Source: Boesenbergia rotunda (taxonomy: Eukaryota; Streptophyta; Magnoliopsida; Zingiberales; Zingiberaceae). From it: 64,000 bases of DNA. Made by a program: the position numbers and the translations under genes. Positions 47,190-58,767 of this stretch are shown piece after piece; position 1 is the stretch's first letter; the number at the start of each line of letters is the position of its first letter. The notes below the pieces were generated by a model. That model had not been told where the DNA came from. It worked only from the letters and a program-made list of their open reading frames with translations, and did no database searches. Location: positions 1-64,000 of the forward strand of contig JAGFNQ010000884.1 in the NCBI GenBank assembly GCA_024364735.1. Reading direction: 5' to 3'.

Positions 47190-49158
47190 GACCACGAGGT
47201 CACGCCATCCGGTCCATCAAGGAAGGGCTCAAGGAATTGTTACATGCTTTACCATTAGATGTTGGCAGCGTCTCTTGGATTTCTAGTAGGCATGAAGACA
47301 ACGCAATATTTATTGGCTTCACTAGCAGCCTTACACTCAGAATTATTTACAAGTGTGATTTAGCGCCAGAAGTTCCAGAAATGAAGATATTTCATAAACT
47401 TTCTATTGCTGGGTTTGATCGCATTGAGTTTGAGGTTAAACAAGTAAGTCATTTCTTGTCTTTTAGTCTACATATTGTGAATCCACTAAGGAAGAATTAA
47501 GACATATTTGCTTATTATGATTAGCTGCATAGGCCATTATCCAGTAAATAAACTTATTTGTATGTATGTGTGTGTGTATATGTTGGAGTGGTTTTAGTCC
47601 CATAAATTAGGACTCCTGGCTTGTTATTTGTTTGATGCCATTTTATTTTTTCTTTCAACAAGTTATATTCTCGAAATGGCTGAAGAACAAGGAAGCTCTT
47701 GTCCTTAATGAAAAAAAAAACGATGCTGTGATGTTGATTGATCAAGTTGAACTTATTTTATTTCATTTTCTTAGGTTTTCTCTCCTAGCAAGGATGGGAC
47801 CAAGATACCCATGTTTGTTGTGTCAAAAAAGAATACCCGACTTGATAGATCAAATCCACTTATACTATATGGCTATAGAGGCTTCAACATCAGCATTACA
47901 CCTTCATTTAGTGTGGCTCATCTTGTTCCTGCAAGAAACTTAGGTTGTGTCATATGCATAGCTAATATTCGTGGTGGAGGAGAATACAGAGAAGAATGGC
48001 ATAAGGCAGGATCACTTTCTAAGAAACAAAATTGCTTTGATGATTTTATTTCTGCTGTTGAGTTCCTTGTTTCAAATGGTTATACAAACCCATGACGACT
48101 ATGTATTGAGGGTGGAAGCAACGGTGGGCTCCTTGTTGCAGCTTGCATGAATCAAGTTAAAATCAACTTATGATCTACTTGTTCACATTAGTTTCCTATA
48201 TGTCAATACTATTTAATCTTTTTAATCTCCTTTGAAACTTTCTGCATTTGTTTAGTTTATTATCTATTAACAAAGTTCTAATGGCAACGTCCAGATCTTT
48301 TTGAGTGTGTTCTTGCTCATGTTGGCGTTATGGACATGCTTCGATTCCATAAGTTCACTATTGGTCAATCCAATTCTCTATAACCTTGTGGTAGCATTTT
48401 GGTCCTTAGTTTTCTCTACTGACATTTTTATTTTATTGATATTCAGGTCATGCCTAGACTTCTGATTATGGTTGTTCAGACAATGAGGAGGAATTCAATT
48501 GGCTAATTAAGTATAGAAAACCTCTTTTTTTCTCTCATTATAATTGATAATTGTAGGATTACTTGTATTCAATTATCTAAGCAAATTAGGTAAACTAGGC
48601 AAAAATACGAGTTAAATGTTGTGTCTAGTTTAAATCTTAGCCATTTTAACTATTCTAGCTAGGACTTCAAAAATACAAGACATTTGGCACCAACTAGGAT
48701 TGGTATTGGTTTGTGTCACTAGTCCTTTCTTGTGATGTTAAATTGGTTACTGCTAGCTGAGTACCTGGTCCATGTTGGTAGAGTATGGGTCTGTGTGTCA
48801 ATCAATATTAAGCCACTGCTTCTCGCATTGATAGACTATTTCTTTAAATATTACCTAAGTACACTAAGACTAAATGGTAATTCACAATTTGGTTCTCGAT
48901 TTTGTTTTGAAGTACATGCCTTGGGTATGCATGGACACATATCTTGAACTTTTATTCCGTGTTGTGTTTCTTTGTTTGAGATGTTTCATTTTCTATATTT
49001 GAATACATGCAAATGCTTGTTGTCAGATACTGCTTCATAATGTAACAAGACAATGGGAAAAAAACTCAGGTATGCTTTGTCAGTACCCATCAACTATGCT
49101 TTTGACAGCTGATCATGATGATCGTGTTGTGCCTTTGCACTCATGGAAAATACTAACA
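47190..49158 (+). pseudogene. prolyl oligopeptidase (S9 family) pseudogene, truncated at both ends
   Basis: Five exon-like blocks in order: 47190-47443 (end of the propeller), 47775-48156 (start of the hydrolase domain), 48294-48375, 48447-48516 and 49027-49158. The second has SPSKDGTKIPMF, the ANIRGGGEY segment and GGSNGG with the nucleophile Ser at 48117-48119. The last has LLTADHDDRVVPLHS with the catalytic Asp. The exon carrying the catalytic His and the N-terminal propeller are gone. A TGA at 48093-48095 and a TAG at 48455-48457 interrupt coding. In plants the intact enzyme is a cytosolic post-proline peptidase. The element H LTR ends just upstream (46996), so that insertion may have removed the 5' part. 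Confidence 0.9.
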
Positions 49159-49439
49159 GTGAGTTCCTCTTTTTTGCCAAATCCACGTTGTTGGAATTTT
49201 AAAGCCTTTTGCTTATTTTTTGTTATATTCAATGTCCTTAATGTTTTCGTTTTAATGTCCTCTATGCACATATAGATGAGAGTAATGAATAATAGGAGTA
49301 TTATCCTAATTTTAACGTTTTCTAAATATGATTCATCATTTAATTTATAATGGTATTTTTAGTAACTAAAAGGAACATGGTTTTATATTGTTGTATTCTT
49401 ACACACATACTCTTGTATAGATCTAATAGTCTTCTTTCA

Positions 49440-49985
49440 TCTGCAAATAAAATTTTCAACCTTCTTAATTACTGTAAGAACATTAATCAGTTCTCATGGG
49501 ATGGATTTATAGTTAGTGCGTGGATGTTGCCACCTCGAGATATGAGGGTCAAAATTTGACAAAGTCAGCGTGTCTGCCCTCCCCATGCACGAGCCACAAC
49601 ATCCAAACTAGCGAATCACCTTTTATCACCGTAAAAACATTAACCATGGCATGTACCACCAAGGTCGAAACATTATCTTTAGTATTAGTGATTTCATGCT
49701 CCCACCGTAATGTAGGTGATCATTGTTGCTAGGTAGTAGGGGAGTATACTATTCTTGAGCCATTGGATTGGTACTATGAGAAAGGGAGCAAGTCTGAGTT
49801 TGGAACACCAACCATGAGCTCCACGCCTGTGTTAGCAAATGCCATGATCACCTGTATATTAGAGTCATAGATTCGAACATATTTGATAGAGTAAAGCTGG
49901 ATCAGCTGTGCACACTTATCCAGTGTTGGAAGGTCATCAGCATTGTGGCCATAGCACACATTAACCTTGCTTCTATTATAATGTC
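49440..49985 (-). pseudogene. glycoside hydrolase 17 (beta-1,3-glucanase) fragment split by a SINE
   Basis: Minus strand: 49985-49774 reads into the mature N terminus (CYGHNADDLP, IKYVRIYDSNIQV, GVELMVGVPNSDLLPF). It then runs, with a stop and frame changes, through WLKNSILPYY, ITYITVGA and NVSTLVVHAM to about 49625. A SINE (49489-49624) interrupts it. A few more codons (NVLTVIKKV) follow at 49488-49455. The glutamates of the active site lie beyond the surviving part. The family hydrolyses callose-type glucans in the wall. This copy cannot be functional. Confidence 0.88.
49489..49624 (+). mobile_element. SINE, family 2, copy a, inside the GH17 pseudogene
   Basis: It starts AGTTCTCATGGGATGGATT, close to AGTCCTCATGGGATGGATT of copy b (59646 read on the minus strand). 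Both copies carry a GGTCAAA B-box relic and a CTCCCCAYGC word. A roughly 21-bp duplication of GH17 sequence (containing GTAARAACATTAA) lies at 49468-49488 and 49625-49645. Confidence 0.8.
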
Positions 49986-50169
49986 TGGTGTTGGAAGGTC
50001 ATCAACATTTAATCAAAATTTTGTAATAGCTAGTTTTGGATTTTCACTTTGTTTTGGTATAATGAAATATGACTTTTATTAATTTTGTGTCGATTAAAAT
50101 TTATTATAAAATGTTTGTTGATTGTTTTGGTATCATGAAATTGTTTTTTTATATATAGATAAAACTATC
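49986..50169. other. short unassigned AT-rich spacer
   Basis: Nothing recognised. It contains two TTTTGGTAT..ATGAAAT words. Confidence 0.4.
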
Positions 50170-50504
50170 AACAACGCACGTTTGCATGCTGTGAATTAGA
50201 ATATTAGCAGCATACATTTGCATGTTGTAGAAAATATTATCCGTGGCGTGCATTGTGCGTTGCGGATAATATTTTTTGCAGCACGCATTATGCACCGCGG
50301 ATAATAATTTCCGCGGCATGCATTACGCACCACAGATAATAATTTCCGCGACATGCATTGCGCGCTGCGAATATTATTTTCCGTAGTGCGCAATGTATGT
50401 GGTAGATAATGTAGAATTTTCAATAGCTTTTAATTATGCAGCATACAATGCACGCTGCAGAAAGTGAATTTGCGCGCCGCGAAAAGTCATTTTTGTTGTA
50501 GTGA
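50170..50504 (-). mobile_element. CACTA (En/Spm) transposon end with subterminal repeats
   Basis: Read on the minus strand, the right edge begins CACTACAACAAAAATG, the consensus start of plant CACTA elements. Behind it lie at least seven copies of a subterminal unit near 40 bp with GCATGCATTRCGCRCCRCGGATAATA features, typical transposase-binding arrays. The other end is not visible, so this is a fragment or a deletion derivative. Confidence 0.78.
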
Positions 50505-50599
50505 TTTATAGTTTGAAACATGCATCCTGTCAATGGTATCATAAATTTGATTAAGTGATTATCTCATTTGGATTTAAAGAGAATCTTGCATATATGTCA

Positions 50600-51425
50600 A
50601 GTTCAGTGGAAATAAATTTGTTATACTTGTCATATACATGGATGACATTTTACTTGAATGCAATAATAAGAGTTTGCTGCATAAAACTAAGTGATTTCTG
50701 ACCAGTATTTTTGAAATAAAAGATCTTGATGAAATATCCATTATTTTAGGCATATAGATTTGCCATGATTGTTCAAGAGACATTTTTCGACTATCACATA
50801 AGACATATATGGAAAAGGTGCTTATAAAGTATGACATGTAGAATTATGCACCTGGTTACATGCTTGTATTTAGAGGTGATAGATTCAATTTGCAGCAGTG
50901 TCCCTTATGCGTCAGTTGTAGGAAGTCTCATGTATGCACAGGTTTGTACACGACCAGATATTGCATTATAGTGGATGCTTGGATAACTTGAGATCCATTT
51001 CAAGTTATGTTTTCATACTTGCTAGAGGGGTTATGTCTTGGAAGAACATCAAGCAGACTCTAGTAACCATGTCTACTATGAAATTAAAATTGATAGCATG
51101 TTACGGAGCATCCAATCATGGGATTTGGCTGCAAAACTTTATCGTAGCATTGCAGATCGTTGATGACATTGACAGACCATTAAGAATCAACTATGATAAT
51201 AAAATCATAGTACTATATGCTAAGAACAACTATAGTTCGTCGAAATCAAAGCACATTGACATCAAGTTTTTGGTAGTTAAAGCAAGAGTTTAGAGTCGTC
51301 AGGTGATGGTAGAACATATCAGTATAGATTCTATGTTGACAACTCCACTCATTAAGGGCTTGGTACTTAAGATATTTCATGTGCATGTTATGGATATGAG
51401 AGTCATTCTTGTGGAAAAAATACTC
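50600..51425 (+). pseudogene. copia RT and RNase H remnant
   Basis: Plus strand with several stops and shifts. YMDDILL (the RT active site) is at about 50631. Then follow FEIKDLDEI, SHKTYMEKVLIKY, VGSLMYAQVCTRPDIA, a deletion, SSYVFILARGVMSWK, CYGASNHGIWLQ, and the RNase H end KSKHIDIKF. This is the C-terminal half of a copia pol. Confidence 0.9.
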
Positions 51426-51993
51426 ATCTAGTGGGAGTTTATATTTATTTTTATTTCTATATATTTGTTAACAATGACAAACATTTTGTTTTTATTATTG
51501 CATGAAGTTAAAATTCAAAACATTCATGAGATTTTATTTATTTGTTTGACACTATGAAATTAATATCATGATTTATTGTTACAGTTTAGCATATGATGTT
51601 TATAAATATGATATAGATTTCATTTGGAATCATAAAAATTTAGATCACGATTTGCTATTGCAATTTAGCATAAAGTCTTAGCAAATATGATTAGACTCTT
51701 GTAGATCACTTTAGGACCAGTTGGAAATTAATATGCACTGATTATATTACATGTAATTTCTATACTAGGCATTCACTTCTTAATCTATATTATTAATGAT
51801 ATTGGTATTGTGATTACTGTTAGGACTTATTACAGTTATATATAGTAACTTTGATCTCTTTAGTTATATACTAATGACATTAATAGACCTGATTATTTAA
51901 AGGGTATTTTGTACCTATAAAGTCTGGCATTATTATTGACGTCAAGTAAAGTTTTATTCGTGTGTTGTATACAAATCACATGTAATTCAAGTG
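51426..51993 (+). other. 3' untranslated interior of the copia remnant
   Basis: AT-rich, no frame. It ends with AAGTGGGAGATT, a degenerate polypurine tract, just before the LTR. Confidence 0.6.
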
Positions 51994-52490
51994 GGAGATT
52001 ATTAGATTTAATCTTCTATTAGGTAGGCTCACATGTGATTTGTTATGCAGATTATGTCGTTAAGATACCAAACTCATTAAGTGATCTAAGTCCATGATTT
52101 ATTGGATTTCAAGTTATATGATGTAGGTTAGATGTGTAAAAGTCTGATTTGTTATTATCTATGGGCTGATAATGGATCATATCCTCTATATAAAGGAGTG
52201 GTCCCCATTGAATTAGGGAATCTTGCCCTTCATTCCCCATTAACGAGGGTTTTCAACGCTCTCACCCTATGTCCTTCGAAAGATCCTTCCTACTCCTTGT
52301 TCTGCAGAATCTCGAGATTGAGTAGATGATGCTCTGCTACATTTAGGTCTATCATCTTACCCTTTGTTTTTATTTTCTCTACCATAGTTACGATGAAATT
52401 AGACTCATGCTCAGAATTGTCTTTTCCTCTATTTTGAGTTCTTTATGATTTTTTTAGATTCATACTAACTAGGAAATTACAATATCTATC
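51994..52490 (+). repeat. 3' LTR of the copia remnant (right end approximate)
   Basis: The start follows the purine tract. TATATAAAG is at 52187-52195. 52009-52328 matches the fragment at 14478-14813. No target duplication was found, so the right end is a guess. Confidence 0.65.
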
Positions 52491-52812
52491 AAGTCAGACT
52501 CCAAGCTACTGGAATATTGTGACTTGGAATCAACAGTTGATCTCTTTAGTAGAGCCCAAAACAATGAGCAAATGATTTGGTAGACATGCATTTTATTTTT
52601 CAGTAAAAAAACTATCATAGATGTGGATCCAAGAAGAGCTAGAGGTAAATTATTATCTATATGCTAAGCAATTGCATGAGACAACATAATGACATATAGA
52701 AAGAGAGCCACTCCCTTCAGTTTTACCTTCAACCATACAACGGTGGAAATAATGTGAGGCTGCAGAAGCAAATTACAATTGTAATAAAATTAAGAAGCAG
52801 TAATAGAGATCA
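52491..52812. other. unassigned sequence left of the foldback element
   Basis: No gene or repeat recognised. Confidence 0.4.
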
Positions 52813-52821
52813 ATGTTTTTA

Positions 52822-55800
52822 CGGCAATTTATCAAAAGGCGCATCCAAAAATGAGTATTTACCAAAAAGCGTCCCATGGTTTCAATGTTACTAAAGGGCG
52901 CACATATTTTAGTAAACTTCCTCTTATACCCCTACTGTCAATCAAGTACTGCATGCAATTCTCTTTCCCTTTCTCTTTCTCTTTGTCAGTAACGAATTTC
53001 GAGATGGACGTACGTACCTTTCTCAAAAAGATATTCCTTTATATTTTGATAATAATATTATGGAACCTTTCTCAAAACAAAAAAATATTAAAATTAATTA
53101 AAATATTTTTATTAAATAAAAACTAAAAGAACATTTCAGCCGCCCACGTTGGGCCTGAAATGATTCCATTTCAGGCCCAACGTGGGGCTGAAATGTTTCC
53201 ATTTCAGGCCCAACGTGCCCAATATTAAGGGTCTTTTCTTGATTCTTTGTTATTACATTTTAACACCTCGGAGAAGTCCAAATAAATAATGGATAGCAAA
53301 TTTGAACTCCTTGTAACCTCAGAAATCCACAGGAACTGAAATTTTTACAATCGGAGCTCTCTAGGTCAATCAGTGGCCTTTTGGAGTCATTGGGGCCTGA
53401 AATGGAAAAATTTGTTGGGCCTGAAATGTTTCCATTTCAGGCCCACGTTGGGCCTGAAATGTTTCCATTTCAGGCCCACATTGGGCTTGAAATGTCCATT
53501 TCAGGCCCAACGTGGGCCTGAAATGGAAACATTTCAGGCCCCAATGACTCCAAAAGGCCACTGATTGACCTAGAGAGCTCCGATTGTAAAAATTTCAGTT
53601 CCTGTGGATTTCTGAGGTTACAAGGAGTTCAAATTTGCTATCCATTGTTTATTTGGACTTCTCCGAGGTATTAAAATGTAATAATGAAGAACCGAGAAAA
53701 CATCACGTTGGGCCTGAAATGGGCACGTTGGGCCTGAAATGGAACCATTTCAGGCCCACGTTGGGCCTGAAATGGAACCATTTCAGGCACACGTTGGGCC
53801 TGAAATGGTTCCATTTCAGTCCCAATGACCCTAAAAGGCATAATGTGTCAAAATTGACTATTTGACCTAGAGAGCTCCGATTGTAAAAATTTCAGTTCCT
53901 GTGGATTTCTGAGGTTACAAGGAGTTCAAATTTTCTATCCATTATTCATTTGGACTTCTACGAGGTATTAAAATGTAATAATGAAGAACCAAGAAGAAAT
54001 CACACATTATGCCGTTTAGGGTCATTGGGTCTGAAATGGTTGGATACCTATTGCATTGGTGATATCTAATATATAGATGTTTGGACACCTAAAATATCAT
54101 CTCCTACCTCTGACCTCTCTATTCATATGAAATTTTCAGAAATCCAGATATGGGAGGTCCATCAGTGAGTTTTGACCAAAACTCACTGATATTTCTAAAC
54201 TACTCCTATTTGATTGGTGATATCTAATATATAGATGGTTGGACACCTAAAACATCATCTCCTATCTCTAACCTCTCTATTCATATGGAATTTTTAGAAA
54301 TCCAGATATGGGAGGTCCATCAGTGGGTTTTGGTCAAAACTCAGTGGGTTTTGGTCAAAACTCACTGATGGATCTCCCATATCTGGATTTCTGAAAATTC
54401 CATATGAATAGAGAGGTTAGAGGTAGGAGATGATGTTTTAGGTGTCCAAACATCTATATATTAGATATCACCAATCAAATAGGAGTAGTTTAGAAATATC
54501 AGTGAGTTTTGACCAAAACCCATTGATGGACCTCCCATATCTGGATTTCTGAAAATTCCATATGAATAGAGAGGTTAGAGGTAGGAGATGATGTTTTAGG
54601 TGTCCAAACATCTATATATTAGATATCACCAATCAAATAGGAGTAGTTTAGAAATATCAGTGAGTTTTGACCAAAACCCACTGATGGACCTCCCATATCT
54701 GGATTTCTGAAAATTCCATATGAATAGAGAGGTTAGAGGTAGGAGATGATGTTTTAGGTGTCCAACCATCTATATATTAGATATCACCAATCAAATAGGA
54801 GTAGTTTAGAAATATCAGTGGGTTTTGGTCAAAACTCACTGATGGATCTCCCATATCTGGATTTCTGAAAATTCCATATGAATAGAGAGGTTAGAGGTAG
54901 GAGTTGATGTTTTAGGTGTCCAAACATCTATATATTAGATATCACCAATCAAATAGGAGTAGTTTAGAAATATCAGTGAGTTTTGACCAAAACCCACTGA
55001 TGGACCTCCCATATCTGGATTTCTGAAAATTCCATATGAATAGAGAGGTTAGAGGTAGGAGATGATGTTTTAGGTGTCCAACCATCTATATATTAGATAT
55101 CACAAATCAAATAGGAGTAGTTTAGAAATATCAGTGAGTTTTGACCAAAACCCACTGATGGACCTCCCATATCTGGATTTCTGAAAATTCCATATGAATA
55201 GAGAGGTTAGAGGTAGGAGATGATGTTTTAGGTGTCCAACCATCTATATATTAGATATCACCAATCAAATAGGAGTAGTTTAGAAATATCAGTGAGTTTT
55301 GGTCAAAACTCACTGATGGACCTCCCATATCTGGATTTCTGAAAATTTCATATGAATAGAGAGGTCAGAGGTAGGAGATGATATTTTAGGTGTCCAAACA
55401 TCTATATATTAGATATCACCAATGCAATAGGTGTCCAACCATTTCAGGCTCAATGACCCTAAAAGGCCTAATGTGTGATTTCTTCTCGGTTCTTCATTAT
55501 TACATTTTAATACCTCGTAGAAGTCCAAATGAATAATGGATAGCAAATTTGAACTCCTTGTAACCTCAGAAATCCACAGGAACTGAAATTTTTACAATCG
55601 GAGCTCTCTAGGTCAAATAGTGAATTTTGACACATTAGGCCTTTTAAGGTCATTGGGACTGAAATGGAACCATTTCAGGCCCAACATGCCCATTTCAGGC
55701 CCAACGTGATGTTTTCTCGGTTCTTTATTATTACATTTTAATACCTCGGAAAAGTCCAAATAAACAATGGATAGCAAATTTGAACTCCTTGTAACCTCAG

Positions 55801-56469
55801 AAATCCACAGGAACTGAAATTTTTACAATCGGAGCTCTCTAGGTCAATCAGTGGCCTTTTGGAGTCATTGGGGCCTGAAATGGAAAAATTTCAGGCCCCA
55901 ATGACTCCAAAAGGCCACTGATTGACCTAGAGAGCTCCGATTGTAAAAATTTCAGTTCCTGTGGATTTCTGAGGTTACAAGGAGTTCAAATTTGCTATCC
56001 ATTGTTTATTTGGACTTCTCCGAGGTATTAAAATGTAATAACAAAGAATCAAGAAAAGACCCTTAATATTGGGCACGTTGGGCCTGAAATGGAAACATTT
56101 CAGCCCCACGTTGGGCCTGAAATGGAATCATTTTAGGCCCAACGTGGGCGACTGAAATGTTCTTTTAGTTTTTATTTAATAAAAATATTTTAATTAATTT
56201 TAATATTTTTTTGTTTTGAGAAAGGTTCCATAATATTATTATCAAAATATAAAGGAATATCTTTTTGAGAAAGGTACGTACGTCCATCTCGAAATTCGTA
56301 ACTGACAAAGAGAAAGAGAAAGGGAAAGAGAATTGCATGCAGTACTTGATTGACAGTAGGGGTATAAGAGGAAGTTTACTAAAATATGTGCGCCCTTTGG
56401 TAACATTGAAACCATGGGACGCCTTTTGGTAAATACCCATTTTTGGGTGCGCCTTTTGGTAAATTGCCG
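52822..56469. mobile_element. Mutator-like foldback element with nested palindromes (3648 bp)
   Basis: It begins CGGCAATTTATCAAAAGG and ends CCTTTTGGTAAATTGCCG. A perfect 9-bp target duplication ATGTTTTTA lies at 52813-52821 and 56470-56478, the size made by Mutator-superfamily transposases. The outer arms (about 52822-53210 and 56070-56469) are nearly identical inverted copies. Mirror reading frames at 52851-53126 and 56165-56440 differ by one residue. Inside are smaller palindromes (about 53263-53668 and 55738-56028), many TTTCAGGCCCAACGTGGG words, and a head-to-head tandem array. It encodes no transposase, so it needs one in trans. Confidence 0.92.
54030..55430. repeat. 158-bp tandem repeats in head-to-head arrangement
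   Basis: The word GGGAGG (reverse of CTCCC) is at 54152 and 54310, and CTCCCATAT at 54374, 54532, 54690, 54848, 55006, 55164 and 55322. The period is exactly 158 bp on both sides, about two units in one orientation and seven in the other. Each unit contains a CAGTGAGTTTT-gacc-AAAACYCACTG hairpin. The inversion point is near 54345. Confidence 0.92.
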
Positions 56470-56581
56470 ATGTTTTTATTGTTGTAACATTAATAACTTA
56501 GATAGATAACACGGTCCAAGTCATTCAATTCACTAAATTGTGTAGCCAAGTTTACGACCTAAATACATATTCTAACTTTTA

Positions 56582-56794
56582 GGGGGCGTTTGATAAGCGG
56601 GTTTAGAAGGCGGGAATCGGAATGAAATATATTTCATTTCCATTTATGATGCTTGGTATACGGGAATCAGAATCAAAATATGGATACGATACCCTTGATT
56701 TTATAACCCAACCCCACTAGGTTATCAATAAACTCATAAACTCCTCAATCAAAACTCATTACCATTCTCATTGCTGAATATATACCAAGCACCC
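56582..56794. mobile_element. MITE (213 bp)
   Basis: Ends GGGGGCGTTTGATA and TATACCAAGCACCC form a weak terminal inverted repeat. A TTTTA duplication flanks it (56577-56581, 56795-56799). Confidence 0.65.
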
Positions 56795-56959
56795 TTTTAT
56801 ATTTATCAAAACATAAACATAAAGTTGTTTCCTATTATATCCCTCCTTTATCGGTAGCCCACTGTTAAATTTTAAGTTTGCTAATAAGCTCATAACAAAA
56901 CATCTCAAAGTCATGTCAAATTCAGAATTCATATTTGAAGGCGCATGATTATACTTAGG

Positions 56960-58110
56960 ATGATGTAAAAAGTGCAATAAATTTGATTTGAAGTGTTTCT
57001 CATAATTTTATAATGTTTAAAATTTTAAAATATTGATATAATCCGAACTATAGGAGTTATAGAAATTCTTTCACGGTGTTGGTAAGTATGACAGATTTAG
57101 GTCATTTAATGAGCTTGTATCAAATTATCTAAAAATTATAAAATTTTAAAAATTCACATCTCTTACTATGGGCTATGAAATTTAAATCTAATGACATGAT
57201 TACATTTATGAAGCTCTCAAAAGTATAATGATCCTGATTTGAAATGATTCTAAGGCTCTCAAGACCATCAATGAAAAATCAATGGATTTTTAATCAAAAA
57301 TCGTTGATGATTTTATAACGTCCAAAATTTCAAAATATTAACACTGTCTGAACCAAAAGAGTCCTTGGAACCTTTCAATGATGTTGGTAGTTAGTATGAT
57401 AAGCCTAGGTCCTTTAATGAGTGTATGGTAAATTGTCTTAAGCTTGTGAAGATTTCAAAAACTCATTACTCTCAATTTAGATTGTGGAATATAAGTCTGG
57501 GGCATGGTTACACTCATTACACCCTTAAAACTGTACTGTTCCTAATTTAAAATGATTCTGAGTTTTTTAAATCATTAACGAGTTTTGACTAAAACTCAAT
57601 GATGACCCTGTAGTGTATAAAATTTCAAAATCTTAACTTAGAATAAATTAAGGAAGTCTTAAAAATCCTTTAGTGGTGTTGATGGGTAAGTATAACAAGC
57701 CTAAGTCCTATCTTAAGGTTGTGAAAATTTTAAAAAACTTAGGGAGCATGTGGTTTGTTTCATTTTTTATTTTTATTTTCAAAAAAATCGTATTTTCTCA
57801 TTTCTGGAGAATGATTTTACTTCATTATCTAGTTTTCTAGAAAACGCTATATCATTTTCTGGAAAACAAGTCTGGAAAATGCAAACCAAATACGTTTTCT
57901 GGAAAATCACATTTTCTATAGAATATGAAAAATGGGAAACAAGTCTACCAAACACAGCCTTATATCTCTCAATCTAGATTGTAAAGGCATAGTTACACTT
58001 AGAAGACTCTCATGAGTATAATGATTCTAATTTGAAGTAATTTGACGTTCTTATAATAATTAATGAGTTTTAATCAAAATTCATTGATAATCTTGGGCAC
58101 CTCAAAAATA
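56960..58110. repeat. degenerate tandem repeat near 300 bp, about four units
   Basis: Recurring words such as ATGATTCTAATTTGAA, GTTTTAATCAAAA and GGTGTTGGTAAGTATGA mark units at about 56966, 57225, 57531 and 58015. The last interval includes the 218-bp MITE. Each unit keeps a small GAGTTTT-gact-AAAACTC type hairpin. No coding potential. Confidence 0.68.
57742..57959. mobile_element. Tourist/Harbinger-like MITE (218 bp) inside the tandem repeats
   Basis: Ends GGGAGCATGTGGTTTG and CTACCAAACACAGCC with a TTA duplication at 57739-57741 and 57960-57962. The interior is rich in TTTCTGGAAAA words. Confidence 0.75.
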
Positions 58111-58767
58111 CTTTAAATCAAATTCATTGTGCTTCTTACATCATGATCATGAACCCTCAGATATAGATTTCTTAATCTAAATAGAGACATATGAGTTTTT
58201 GAAATTTGACTTTAAAATATATTCTATCACAAACTCATTAGAAAATTTAGTACATAATAGATGCAAGTTTAGGACAACCAAAGGAGGAATACACATGTAA
58301 ATAACTATGTATTTTAATAAATATAAAAGTTAAGTACGTATTTTAGATATTATGGAAACAACTACATAATTCTATAAATTATCAAAGAATTTAATGATAA
58401 AGTATGAGTATGGCTAGAGGGATTTTTTTTGTGGATTGAATTTTAAACTCTTTTGGGGAGTTCGCGTATGGTGAGGATGCTTTTTTTATACGAATACTAT
58501 TCTTAGCTTTTATCTCTTTTGACCATTTTTCTTTTTAAACGCTTCTTCTGTTTTGTTTTTCCTATTTAAATCATTTTGTTTTTAATACGTATCTCTCTCC
58601 CACGACTCTTGGCACTTCTTCTTCCACAAATATATATAATACCGAACGCAAATCCATCGCTCCGACTTTTAATGATGTGCCTCCTCACAACGTTATATTA
58701 TCGACTTGTGCATTGATAATAGAACAAACCTCTATGCATGCGCCTATCAAGAAATTAACTTTCCTCA
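58111..58767 (+). promoter_or_regulatory. upstream region of the eight-cysteine peptide gene
   Basis: TATATATAAT at 58631-58640 lies about 130 bp before the ATG. Pyrimidine-rich leader sequence surrounds it. No other element can be named. Confidence 0.5.

Noticed and set aside
52851..53126. 91-codon frames in both arms of the foldback element
   Set aside because: They are mirror images of the same arm and contain AT-rich low-complexity sequence with no known domain. Their identity reflects arm identity, not protein constraint.
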